Origin: Centrapalus pauciflorus
Lineage: Eukaryota > Streptophyta > Magnoliopsida > Asterales > Asteraceae
Direction: 5' to 3'
Length of the DNA: 64,000 bases
Assembly (NCBI GenBank): GCA_020465985.1
Contig: JAANYP010003838.1
Location: 1,172,048-1,236,047, forward strand
The notes under the pieces were generated by a model, which saw only the letters and a list, made by a program, of their open reading frames with translations, was not told the origin of the DNA and did no database searches. Positions within the stretch are counted from its first letter, which is position 1; each line of letters opens with the position of its first letter. The translations under genes and the position numbers were made by a program. Shown here in pieces: positions 24,710 to 37,290 of this stretch.

Positions 24710-24965
24710 CGAGTAACATTGTTTATTTTTTATCATTAATAACATCTATTTTTACATTTTTTATCATTTATAGCAAAACTTAAAAAAGTTGTTGCTATAA
24801 ATGATAAAAAGAATACAAAAGTAAATGTTATTAAAGATACAAAATACAAAAGTTGATATTATTCGTATGAAAAATACAAAAATTGATACTAGTAATGATA
24901 AAAATAAATAATGTTGCTATAAATGATAAAAAATTCAAAAGTCTTTACTATTTTTAGTAATTGAC
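24710..24965. repeat. Fold-back repeat upstream of the DNAJC25 gene
   Basis: The motif TTTTTTATCATTTATAGCAA and its reverse complement occur on both sides, so most of the interval can fold back on itself. There is no ORF. It begins about 130 bp upstream of the DNAJC25 start codon and so could influence its promoter. It is probably a MITE, but no clear TSD was found. Confidence 0.5.
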
Positions 24966-25854
24966 CCATTGAAATACTTGTTGGGCCTCCCCAACTTTGT
25001 CTTGGGCCGTGAATATAAGTATGAAACTGCAAAAGCTGTATTTTATCCTTTTTCTTTAACACAAAAATAGTAATTACCTTTCATTTTCAACGATAATATA
25101 TCAATTTTTATAGCATGAATCTTTATTTTTTAACGCTTATAGTAATCTATGACTTAAATAATAGGTTACCGGTTATAGATTATTATAATCATTTAAAAAC
25201 ATTGTTATATGATTTGTAGGGTTTCTTTGGAATTCATGACTTTTAAAACAAACTAGATATTTAAACCACGACAAAAAATATACCTTAATGATTCTGATAT
25301 GTTGTAATTAGATGATCGGTCGTTCGTTTTAGTTGTTGTTATAGCTAGCTTGTCACTTTATTTGTTGTAGTTTAGTATAGGTTCTTCATTCGATCTATTA
25401 TTGCTATAAGTTGAGCGGGTATTATCCTGTTTTCAATTTGTCTTGTCTAAATTTTATATGGTTGTTTGTATTTTTCTTCTCTGTAGTATATATATCGATC
25501 GGGGTCTAAGTTTTCATCCATTTTCCTCATGCATCCATTTGTCCACCTTAAAAATTAAGTTATGATTAAAAAACACCTATTGTATAAAAAATTTATTACT
25601 TTGTCGTTTTCCATTAATTAGGTTTTACATAAATTGTACTATAACTTAACCCTTTCAAGATATATATCTTTTTGATGATCGAGTTGATATATATAAACGG
25701 AATCAACTAGTGGAAAATATGTGGAAATCAACATCCGACATTTCAGGAGTTCTATAAGAAAATATTTGACATGAAAGCGAATATTAATAATAATAAGGTT
25801 TTAGATGAGGCAGAAGAAGGAGAACTTACATTTGGCGATTAAATATAAGGATCA

Positions 25855-26060
25855 ATAGAGGAGGATAAATGCAAGAAGGAGATAGCGAGGGCATCAGAAT
25901 AATGGGGATTTTTCCAAGTGACTAATCATGTATGAGGTTTCGTTAAAAATTCGGAGAAGATGTGGTGTGAACAAATCAATATGTTCAAGAGACCATATGA
26001 AGATGAGGCTCGGACTTGAATTTTACGGCAGGGAGTTACCGGTGGGGGTTTTGTTTCGTG
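25855..26060 (+). pseudogene. 2-oxoglutarate/Fe(II) dioxygenase (gibberellin 2-oxidase-like) fragment
   Basis: One frame reads KCKKEIARASE, stop, WGFFQVTNH, then KNSEKMWCEQINMFKRPYED further on. This is the N-terminal DIOX_N pattern of plant 2OG dioxygenases, closest in style to C20 gibberellin 2-oxidases (EIARAS-EWGFFQVVNHGIS ... MRxEQxxLF). Three in-frame stops (25900-25902, 25933-25935, 26017-26019) and the loss of the Fe-binding C-terminal half make it a dead fragment. No flanking TSD or poly-A was found, so how it arose is unknown. Confidence 0.7.
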
Positions 26061-26141
26061 ACTTGCATTAGGCCAACGGGTCATCTCTCTACTCTCATGT
26101 CATTATTATACGTATTAAAAAGCTCTCAAAGTTTTATCTTA

Positions 26142-26279
26142 GGTCTTGTTTGATTTAATGTCTAATATCTTAATTGTCTCTAATCTCTAATTTGGTCAAT
26201 AGAAACTTAACATCATCTATTTATTAAACAGATATAATAAGACATTAGACGTCTATTCACTTAAAAAACAAACGAGCCC
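26142..26279. mobile_element. Tourist/PIF-Harbinger MITE, TTA TSD
   Basis: The 138-bp unit starts GGTCTTGTTTG and ends CAAACGAGCCC. It is flanked on both sides by TTA (26139-26141 and 26280-26282). The size, the termini and the 3-bp TTA duplication fit a Tourist-like MITE. Confidence 0.7.
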
Positions 26280-27164
26280 TTACATTTTTAATTATGTCTT
26301 ATGGTTCATACATTTATACATCAATATATCAAAATCATAATATGCACCAAGAAATCACGAAATTTTAAAACTGAATTTATGATACAAACATATTATTATT
26401 CTTAGATAGCTAGTATATTATAACTTGTTATTAAATTTACGTATAAAGTGTTAACTTATTAATTTGGAACATTAGATTTACAAAATTTAACAAATTCATG
26501 ATTTGTACATTTGATTCATTATTAATTCAAAAGTTATTCTCATAGATTTAAAACCGATTTACACAGACACATACATACAGCTGAGAGAATGGTAACTAAT
26601 AAGAAGTCGAATTAAAACAATAACAATAAGTTCGTAAGATTTGCAATAATTTTTAAAAAATACTTTCAAAGATATATTATATAGGAAAAATAATGTAAAA
26701 AACTATTCAAATATAAATTTTTTCAATTTAGTTCTCATTTTTTTTTTCCAGATAAGTTTTCAAACAAATTAAAAACTCAATCGAAAATTTCTTATACTTT
26801 TAGGGTTTTTACATAATTTTTCCTATTATTTATCATACCTTTGTTCGAGATATTAATTTTTACAAAATACAATTATTGTTTATATTTTATTAACTTGTTT
26901 CATTTCTTTGAAATATAAAATTTTAAACTTTATTGGGTAAACTAACAAGAAGCTACTATAAACATAAAAAAGAATTACCAAAAAAAAAAAAAAAAAGAAA
27001 CCAACATCAAAACACCAAAATTCATTGATGGAACTAAGAATAAATGAAACCTAAAAGCAGATAAGTACAGATATACCAAAAATCCAACCAAAAAAATAAA
27101 CAAGACAATACGCCGCAACAAATATGAAATAATTAATAAAATACAAACAATATATTATACATTA

Positions 27165-27658
27165 GGGATAATTGCAAAAAAAACCTAAAACTTGTCAGTT
27201 TTTTGTGATTAAAACTCTAAATCATTTTTCATTGCATAAAAAAACCCCGAACTAACTAAAAATTAGTAAATCAATGTTTTATCAATGGGTAACCTGTTGA
27301 AATTGGTTATTAATCCTACGTGTAATAAATTTTAATTGTTGAAATCGGTTGTCAAGTATTACATCATTTAAACACCCGTTTATGATGTAACCCCGTTTAA
27401 AAATTACAATTAAAAATGATCAATGTGGTTTAAATGATGTGTAATACTTGTCAACCAGTTTCAACAATTAAAATTTATTTCACGTTGGTTATTTACCCGT
27501 CCACGTAGGATTAATAACCGGTTTCAACCGGTTACCCATTGATAAAACCTTGATTTATTGATTTTTAGTTAGTTCGGGGTTTTCAATGCAACGAAAAATG
27601 GTTTGGAGTTTTAATCACAAAAAACTGATAAGTTGGGAGATTTTTGCACAATTATCCC
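27165..27658. mobile_element. Mutator-type MITE with long TIRs and 9-bp TSD
   Basis: An exact 9-bp duplication TATACATTA (27156-27164 and 27659-27667) flanks a 494-bp fold-back unit. The ends are GGGATAATTGC and CACAATTATCCC. The arms, about 200 bp each, pair almost throughout, with blocks such as TTTTTGTGATTAAAACTC and TAATCCTACGTG. There is no ORF. The element at 47086-47548 shares the arm motif ATTAAAAC(T)...CATTTTTCATTGCA. Confidence 0.9.
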
Positions 27659-29415
27659 TATACATTACAGGTAAGTTTACTATAATTAACCCTATATAAT
27701 AGTGATGCTGATATTCTATGTTACCATTCTAATTTATAATGTCAAACTCAAACCATTTATATATGATAAAACCAATACATATGTGTTATATGACTCCAGC
27801 CTTCGAAATTCAGCTCATCAAGCTATAATTTATCCATGGAAAATTGGATCTTTGGTTAATTATTTTTCTTTTAGTTACATATATAAATTGATATATACTG
27901 AATGGTATTTTTATCTTGAAGTATTTAAAAATGTTTATCTAAGTCGGTATTTTTTTCATAAATTTCATTAGACAAGCATTGGTCTTTACGTTGATCTCTC
28001 ATTTTAATTCATTACAACAACAAAACAACAAGATTTGTGAACTAGCAGAGATATTGATGGAGCAGCTAGCTAGCTTACAAATCTATTTTTTTTCAATATA
28101 AATTGGTCGCCTACCACTTGTTATCTCCGAATGAATCGATGTCCTACTTGCCCCATTTATCCACAAGCATTTGGATTGATAGTGATTTCTTGAGAGTCTT
28201 ACATCGAGTTCAATATGGGGGATTGCATTTGGTAAAACATGAGAAGTGTGGATTGTTGATAGACCTAATTCAGATGCTCTAATAATATATATTGGAGATA
28301 TTTTCAAGTACTTATATATTTTATAAATTCTTTTGTAGATGCTAAATACTTTGCACATAGATATAGTAAATATGATTATTAATTTACGATGATTCCTCTT
28401 GGTTTCAGGCATTGAGTAACAATGTTTATAAGAGTGTTGAGCATCTTGTGGTCACTCATAAAGTCATAAGCTTTTCGATTGCTTTTCTTCTGTCCATCTT
28501 ATATAACAATGATAGAACGTTGTGTTAAGAATTCAATATATTAGTTTTAGAGAATACATACAACATGTGCAAGATAATGTCAAGAGACATGGTCAAAAGT
28601 AGGTCTTCCTAGATTTATCATTTGAATTGCTAACCATATAGACCTAAAACTTGAATGTTTGAATATTGAGAAAACATGAATATTGAAACATATGATGGCC
28701 AAAAGTATCTAGCTCTATTACCTGCCTTTTCCTGTGAACGAATACCAATTAAGAATGCTGAATAAGATTAACATAATATAAATTAATCATATTATGTTGA
28801 ATAATAATTCAATTATCACTACAACAAAATGAACCTGCAGCAACATGGGAAAAGTGTTGTGTTAGGCCTTAAAAGTGTTGCTATAAGCCTAATGCGACAC
28901 ATTATGTAGTGCCACCTTAGCCAACGTCGCCTTAGATCTAAAGCGACACTTTCACTAGATAATGCAACACTTTTCAAAAGTGTTGCGATTATTTTATAAA
29001 TGCAACACTTTTTAAATGCAACACTTTTTTATATTCTAAAGCAACACTTTTTAATATGTTGTCATTATTTTATAAATGCAACACTTTTTAAATGCAACAC
29101 TTTTTATACTCTAAAGCAACACTTTTAATTTATTTTAACCAACTTATTGCAACACTTTACTTATCTAATGCAACACTTATCTAATGTTGTCATTATGTAA
29201 ATGATACATTGTATGACGCTTATTTTGCATCTAGAGTCTTACCATTAGGTCCCAACTAGCAATGTAGTATTAATCGTAGAAGTAAGATAACATTAAATAA
29301 AAGCGGAGTATAATTACAAGACAAGATTAAAACAAAGTTATTACAAGTATATATAAGGTTACAGTCATCATTTAACTAATCTATTACATCGTCTGTCATT
29401 ATAATACAATATGGA

Positions 29416-31739
29416 CTACCCAGTTATCCCCACAGTCTGTCTTCTATCAGTACCCAAAATGTAGTCCGAGTAATGGTTAGGAGTCACTTCGAGTTGCCGG
29501 TCTTGGTCACTTAGGTACGTGTTCACTTCGAGTCTTGTCTTTGCTTTTACCTGTAAAGAGAGATATGCAACAACGTTAAGCTTTTGCTTAGTGAGATTAT
29601 AGATATTACAGTTAACATGCATGGCATATGGGCGGATTTTTTTGCACGGGTTGGTGGTTATAAGGCAATGTGTAACATGTAAATCTATATCTCACCTTGG
29701 CTATTTAGCTTCTGATTTTGTCTTTCAGTTAGGTTCTAATTATTCTTTGTCTTTATAGACTTTGAGCCACTTTCATATTCAGATTATATCTTTGTATGAC
29801 TTGTTTATCATGTCATCATCATGATTAATATTGTTATTCTATGTCAGTTGTCATATTAAGTCATATTTTAAGGATCATTATATTGTCCTCATATTTAATT
29901 TCATGTTCCCGAGTCATTTATGTCTTTAACGACTTTTAGTGCGTTTCTTAGTATTCACGAGTTCATAATTGATCACACAAGCACACATATATGTAATAAT
30001 AGTGAATACGGGGTGTTTTGAAGTCCATCTAGTGATCCGGTGACATGCTTAGGATCTTACTTTATTTTAATGGTCTTGGCTTTATAGCTTATTTGCTCGG
30101 GTCACAAGCCTTTAGTCGCATTCTTCTATTTCTACTAGCCATCACATACCCTTTAATTCATCGCATACCCTTTAATTCATCGCATATTCTTTTGTTGCTG
30201 TTACAGCCCAACTTTGGGGCTTTATAGCAGCCAAAATATGAGTTAAAAACATATTATTAGAGGGTCTAAAGGTTAAGGCCAAAGACCACAGAATTAAGCT
30301 AAAAGCCTACGAATTTAGGCCACGGTTAAGGACCAAACCGTTGCGGTTCAACCCTTTCTGTTGGGCGCTGTTACAGTCAGGTTTAGACTGCTTATAACAG
30401 CCCCAATATTCATTGTTAATGTGTTGTTAAAGGCCTGAAGTTTGTTGCCAAAGGCTAAAAGAAATGGCCGAAGATTCGAGGGATTTTTCGGTCTAAAAGC
30501 CAAGCCATAAACGTGTGTGTTCGGGGACTGTTTGTGGCCCTTTTTCCTGCTGTAGTTGCAGGTATTATAGCCCAAAATTTGGGTTCCATAGCAGCCTTAT
30601 CACACGGTTATAAGGCATCAATAAAAAGACCAATTGCCTCGGCCAAAGGCCGAAAGAATCGAGCTGCGAAATGAGGCCTTTGGCCAAAGGCCAAGCCATT
30701 CTTAAACGTGTTACGGGACTATTTTGGGACTGTTGTCTGAGCCTTTATGGCTGCTGTCCGTCCCTTGAATTTACAGGACCAATACCCCTTAAGCTTGCCA
30801 ACCAATCCATGCTACATGTTCAAGGTTTAATGAGCAATATTGAGGTTCATTATAGACTAAAAATGGAGGCTGAAATGAGGGGTTGCAGCACGGTGTAATG
30901 GATGAAAATTGAGCTTGATTGAGGACCCAATGCATGCACAGAGAGATATGAATAAAACTGTCAAGTGTGTTTATTTTTGGTTGCTTAACGTTTTCATTGT
31001 GTGGGTTCTCCTATTCATAACATATTGAGATTTGGGAAGAAATGAAGATTGTTGGTGCTAATAAAAGATGGGAGCCACAAAACAAATGGGAACTTACACT
31101 TTCAATTACATAATTAATTATGATCTAACTTAGATTATTCAAGTCACAATAATCAATTTTAAATGCCCATCCAAACGATGACCAAAAAAATATATATAAC
31201 AACAAAATGAGAAATGGAGGAAATTGTAATGAATTAAATAGAAAGATACTACCTTTCTGGCAAGATCTGCTCATCAAGATTCATGGCCTCCAATTCTTCA
31301 CGTGATACTACGAAATCTGAAAATAGGGTTTTAACGTAAATGAACCCAAAAGACAAAAAGAGAAGGAGAAACAGACCTTGAACGATCTGCCACCGTCGTC
31401 GAGAGATCCCAATACCGAGATGCTGTCGTCGCCGTCCAGAGAAGGAGAAGAAAAGAAATAGAAGCCGACGTCGCTAGGGTTTGTAGAGACCGTCGCCACC
31501 GAGAGAAGGAGAAGGAATGCAACACAAAGCCACCGTCGAGAGAAGCTTAAGGAAAGCAACACAAAGTCTCCGTTGAGAGAAGGAGACGAAAATAACAGTA
31601 AACCACCGTCGCCGAGACTGATGCTGATGAGAACTCGACGACGGTCGTTGATGTCTAGAAGGGGGTCGCCGGAGATTGATGGTCGTTGTTTTTTCTGTCT
31701 AGAGATCGAAGAGAGGGAGGGAGAGAGAGATAGAAGCAA
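29416..31739 (-). other. Exon-like, possibly captured gene pieces inside the CACTA element
   Basis: Three minus-strand pieces look like exons. A long open frame (31308-31739) is rich in S, L and D, with repeated R/S-LGDGG-type stretches from internal duplications. A piece at 31247-31309 follows a TTTTCAG acceptor, reads FVVSREELEAMNLDEQILPE and ends at AG-GTAGTA. A terminal piece at 29416-29551 follows a CTTTACAG acceptor, gives 44 codons and ends in TAG. I do not recognise the product. It could be a host gene fragment carried by the element or the remains of the element's own TnpA-like gene. Confidence 0.35.
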
Positions 31740-32227
31740 AATGGACTAAACGTGCAACCGAAGGGTTTTTTTTTGGGGGGGGGGGTGTTCCTTCATTTCT
31801 TCACACATAGAAGGGAATCAGAGTAAGAATGAATTGATTTAATTCTCATTTTGTATTTCTCATGTCAAAACAAACAAAGGAATTGCTTCTTATTTCTATT
31901 TTTCTGGTTTATTTTTCTGTACTAAACGCACCCCAAAATCGGTAATTCTCTTCATTTCTCTGTATTTTAAAGAGGACTAGTTTATAACCCACGTATTACG
32001 TGGATATTTTAATTAAATTTATTTATATAAAATGTATATGAGTAAAAAACAAAACATACAAAAATAATAATTGTGTTTATTTTTATTATTTACAGATTAA
32101 AAAATAAACTATATTTATCTTTTTTAAAAATATTAAATTGTATCTATCTTTATTTTTTATAAGTTGTAATTATCTTTTTCGTGAACGTAGAGGTGACACG
32201 TGACATTTGATGTTTTCCTTTATTATA

Positions 32228-32228
32228 C

Positions 32229-32320
<92 letters not shown>

Positions 32321-32321
32321 T
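32228..32321. repeat. (TAA)n microsatellite
   Basis: About 31 uninterrupted AAT/TAA units lie within the nested Helitron. The open frame across it that reads poly-isoleucine is an artefact. Confidence 0.95.
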
Positions 32322-32384
32322 TCCACAACTAATTCAAATTTTTTACATTTGGATCTAATTATGATTGTTATGGATAATAATGAC

Positions 32385-32420
32385 AAATTAATGTTTACAT
32401 AATTATGTAAACATTAATTT
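32385..32420. repeat. 36-bp perfect palindrome
   Basis: The sequence is symmetric about 32402/32403, with arms AAATTAATGTTTACATAA and its complement and no loop. It lies inside the nested Helitron. No function is assigned. Confidence 0.7.
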
Positions 32421-33816
32421 TAAATGTTACAAAATCTAATTTATTAATAATTAATTAATGAAAAAAATAAATTCAAAATTTAATGCAATTAAGTTAAGAT
32501 GTTAAATTTGGAAAAAGAGATGGAAAAATAAAATTTTTTTGTATTGTAGAAGTGACAAATGACATGAATTATTTTATTTTATTATAATATATAGGTATGA
32601 GACTCATGTATTTACATGGGTTGATATTTAGAAAATACATATTTTTTTTATATTTTAATAAATTATTATAAAATTTATATATAATTAAAATAAAAAAAAA
32701 ATTTGAAAGCTAGTTAAATTAAAGATAAAAAATACTTAGTTGTTTGATATTAAATAAAAAAATATTAGTATATTGTATTATTAAAATCAGATAATATGTG
32801 TTTGCAAAAAAAATGTTTCTTTTAATTTTTATTAATCTTAACAAATAAGACATTTAACTTTTGTGAGTATTTTTTTAATCAAAATTACAAAACAAAAAAA
32901 AATATTATAGTCAACACTTAAAAACATGTCATATTTTTTTCATTATAAATGCAACACTTAAAAAATGTTATATGTTTTTAAAAATGTGTTGCATATTTTT
33001 CATTATAAATGCAACACTCTAGAAATGTGTTGCATTTTTTTCATTATAAATGCAACACTCTAAAAATGTGTTGCATTTTTTATTGAAATATGCAACACTT
33101 TAAACAAATGTTGCAATTTTTAGTAAAAATTGCAGCACTTTAGAAAATTGTTGCATTTTTTTAGTAAAAATGGCAACACTTTAAAAAAAGTGTTGCATTA
33201 AGTCATTATATGCAACACTTATTGTCAATGTGTTGCTTTAGAGGGAACTTAAATAAAAAAGCAACAATTTTTTAAAGTGTTGCATCAAAAGTGTTGCATT
33301 AGCTTCAATTTGTAGTAGTGTATGTAGCAACAAATCAATAGTAAAATTCCTTGTTACAGTTTCATACTTTCATGTTATGATATATTAAGGCTCCCACCAA
33401 ATCTTACCAATTCATTACTTGAAACATTGGCATGATTTGGTTAATTATTATTATGTGGGAAATATAACCAGTAATCCAATACTCATTAATCAAATACCAC
33501 GCCAAGCAATTATACAAACGTTTAAATCATATATATTACTTAACTTGTGCATCATATTGCTTCTCAGCGAAGGCAAAAATTGCTTCATGTTACTTAAAAA
33601 CCAAAAGAATGTTGTCCATTTACGATTTAGATGCACATCTACTAGCACTTAGGAGAATATTTTATCGTAATAACAACATGAACATGCCAATTTTAAATCA
33701 TAACAATACACATAAAACAAACCATATATGTCTCTAGTTGAACGTACTTCTTCTAGGAAATATGATCAAACTAATAGTTCGTTATGCTATAATGATGTAA
33801 TTCACTAATTTGTTCC

Positions 33817-34435
<619 letters not shown>

Positions 34436-34489
<54 letters not shown>
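34436..34489. repeat. (TA)n microsatellite
   Basis: About 26 TA units border the fold-back element at 33993-34435 on its right. The flanking block at 33819-33992 may be the other half of one original TA tract. Confidence 0.95.
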
Positions 34490-34492
<3 letters not shown>

Positions 34493-34514
34493 GCTAAGCA
34501 ATCTAACTATATAT

Positions 34515-34660
34515 GTGTGTAGTTTTTCTATGGTAACCTGGGTTTCTGATTGCTTTGCAAGTTGATTAATAACAAGGCGACCGTAGTCTGGATTAATCGT
34601 TGGTGAACCTCCATGGCCACAAGGAACACTTTTTGTTGCTCCATTGGAGACCAAGTCTTA
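34515..34660 (-). pseudogene. Unidentified coding-like fragment
   Basis: One minus-strand frame reads about 40 residues of normal protein composition (NGATKSVPCGHGGSP, then NPDYGRLVINQLAKQSE). It ends at CAG followed by GTTACC, a possible donor. The preceding 100 bp on the same strand has coding-like composition but a stop and a frame change (with YHKTKYDAHNHKGGS in another frame). This looks like a broken gene fragment. I do not recognise the family. Confidence 0.25.
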
Positions 34661-37290
34661 TCACTAGGCTGCCACCCTTGTGGTTATGTGCGTCGTATTT
34701 GGTCTTGTGATATCCAGGCAACTCAAACTTCAATTGATTGATATGTGTTGAATATTATTGTGTTTTTCAAATTTCAGTCACTATCATTTTCTTATAATTT
34801 GTGCTAATTGAGCATGCTCTTACAGGTTTGTGTATATATATATGTGTGTGTACGCGTGCACACATGATAAAAGTTTGCTTTGCATTGTATCAATGGGCCG
34901 GAATGAATATGGTTTTTGAATGCCTTTCAATTTAAATTTCTCAAGGAATAATTCCTTGTCAATAGACGTACACCAACTTCTACACATTATCTACTCAATA
35001 TATTATGATTTATTCTTAAAATAGTTATATGAATATATGGTTGTGAGGTGGTCTCCATCAATATTCCGGCGTCATCTTATCCGATTCAAATTCTCTCAAC
35101 TTACATTATCCATTTTATATTTCAGAAATTGGATAAAAAGATAACGATAACTAATGTTTCATTGACTCTCGTTTTAGGGTTGTTTTGATGACAAAAATCC
35201 AAATTGCGAGTTGTTATAAATTGAAAGAAACACATATATCATTTTAACAAGTATATGAGATAAAATGTTCAAACATTGGTATCCCGTATTATTTAACTTG
35301 ACTCGTTTCTCTTGGGAAAACGTGTGAGCAAGTAAGGAAACTCAATCCCAAGTTAAATGCTTCCCATAACGAAGATTTGAAATTGTGTCTGCCGACTTGG
35401 ATTATCTATGCCACCTTAGCATTTAGCAACCTCATTGGGGCATGGGCCTTGGGTTTCCAAACGGTTATTTTAACATCAATCAATCATGGGTTTGGATTTC
35501 TAAAATCGAGGATTATCCGATTATTTTAATTTTCGGACAACATAAAATCAAAATAACAAAACTATATACGTAGGATCTTACTTTTTGAACACCCTTTTCA
35601 TAATAATTATGTAATAATTATGTTTAAAAATAGTATGTATCACTAAAAAAAGTAATGTATCATTAGAAAAAATATAGAATTATTGTGTAATGATTATGTT
35701 TAAAAAAGAAAATAGGGGGTCCATTGAGATCATTGGGGGTCCATTTAGACACCCTCTATATGTATGTATGGATGGATTCGGTGAGAATGTTTTTTCTATG
35801 AAAAGAATAAGAAATGACTACAACGTCCCATGTGTCACTTCTTCTTAAATAAAATAAAAAATCAGTTAGGTGTAAATTAGTCAAAAATTATCTTTTTTTT
35901 TTCATAACATATTTTATAACATACATTCACATTTTTTAGTATCTTAAAACTCACGTGAACGTGGAAAAATTTATGTGAACATGCTTAGTGTGAACATACG
36001 TTCACAATAGTGCAGTTCATGTGAACATGCACGTTTCATATAGTTCTAGTGTGTGTTTATTTGTGATTTTTTATAAGTAGCATTGTATTATTAATTTAAA
36101 CATGATTATGAAAAAAAAATTAAAAAAATGGTTTTAAGCGAGGTACCACCGATACTCCGCAAAACTAATAGTACTCAGAGAGAGAAAGTATCATTTTTTT
36201 TTTTCAAATAATAGCAGAATTATCATTTTAAAAAATATTTAAAAAAATGTTTACATAAAAATATATAAAATTACATTATTATAAGTTAATATAACATGAT
36301 ATAATAAGTTAAAAACAATCGATATATGAATAACTCAATGAGTGAATGGGATCTCATTCATTCATAATATTTATTTTGTTAATTAAGTTGATAAAAACTT
36401 ATGAATCCAAATTATACACATTTATAATGTTATTTTATACAACATTATGTAAAAGAATTATCGTTTGAGGTGGTACTTGCAGTACCTTACGAAAAATGTA
36501 GTTTTCATTTACTATTGTGCAAACTCAATGTATATGAAAATTTATTACAAAAAAATGATTAAAAGTTATAAATTTCTTTTCTTATTAGACTTAACGAGTT
36601 AAAGTCCAGAATTAAAATTAAATATTTCATTTAATGATTCATTTAGGGTTTAATATTAAAAGTTATAAATTTCTTTTCTTAATAGACTTTACGATTTAGT
36701 CCATTCGTATTATTTTTTCTTAAGAAAGTTCTCAAGTTATTGTTTTTATCCGGTATTCAGAAAAGTTTTTTTTCATAATCAACCCTGACTTTTTCCACAA
36801 AAACTAACATGTTTTCACTATTTTTCTTCGAAAAGTTCACAAACTTGGAGACTTTTTTTGAAAACATAAAGAAAAATTCCAAACATCACTAACAAATATA
36901 TTACTTAATGATTTTATTGGTAAAAAATAATACGGAGTGACTAAACCGTAAAAATGTGAAAACATGTTGGTTTTTTTTTTTCATATTAAACTTTTTTAAG
37001 AATTTAAATCGTGTTATCAAAATTAAAACATAAGAATTTTAGAAGATTTTCTATTTCTAGGATCGGTGAAATAATAAATATAAAAAAAATTAGAAATCGT
37101 CGGTTCCAAACTTTATGCATTTTAATCGAGTGAATACAATTTCTCATGATATCAGACACAATCACATTTTATCTAAAAAGATAAATACATATTTTAAAGC
37201 AAAAAATAAAATAAATTCAATTCATTAGTTCAAAAATAAATACATTTCATTATTTTTAAAATAAAATAAAATAAAAAATAAATATAATTC
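34661..37290. other. AT-rich intergenic stretch, no gene supported
   Basis: Long runs of A and T with no extended frame. A stretch at about 36640-36990 shows fragments resembling the arms of the MITE family at 37818/46584/48155 (AAAACATGTTGG followed by a T run and CATATTAAAC). It is probably a decayed copy or relative. Confidence 0.4.

Larger units (their letters stand above)
31977..32597 (-). mobile_element. Small non-autonomous Helitron nested in the CACTA element
   Basis: On the minus strand the 3' terminus is a hairpin (CCACGTAATACGTGG), then GTTATAAACTAG followed by T, the canonical Helitron end with CTAG and insertion before T. The opposite side (about 32500-32597) resembles a Helitron 5' region with ATGTCATTTGTCACTTC and an AT-rich outer end TATATTATAATAAAAT. 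The exact 5' TC terminus is not certain. The body contains the TAA microsatellite at about 32228-32320 and a 36-bp palindrome at 32385-32420. Confidence 0.7.
28817..33320. mobile_element. CACTA (En/Spm) transposon, non-autonomous, 3-bp TSD
   Basis: The left terminus reads CACTACAACAAAATG and the right terminus, inverted, CACTACTACAAATTG. Both are flanked by TAT (28814-28816 and 33321-33323). Subterminal zones at about 28840-29180 and 32920-33300 are packed with GCAACACTTTT and AAAAGTGTTGC repeats in both orientations, as expected for transposase-binding arrays of CACTA elements. The 4504-bp body has no recognisable TnpD-type transposase. It contains exon-like sequence (29416-31739), repeated blocks with TTACAGCCC and GGGCTTTATAGCAGCC motifs (30190-30620), and a small Helitron (31977 to about 32597). 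Confidence 0.9.

Noticed and set aside
32150..32386. 78-residue minus-strand frame with a poly-isoleucine core
   Set aside because: It reads through the TAA microsatellite.
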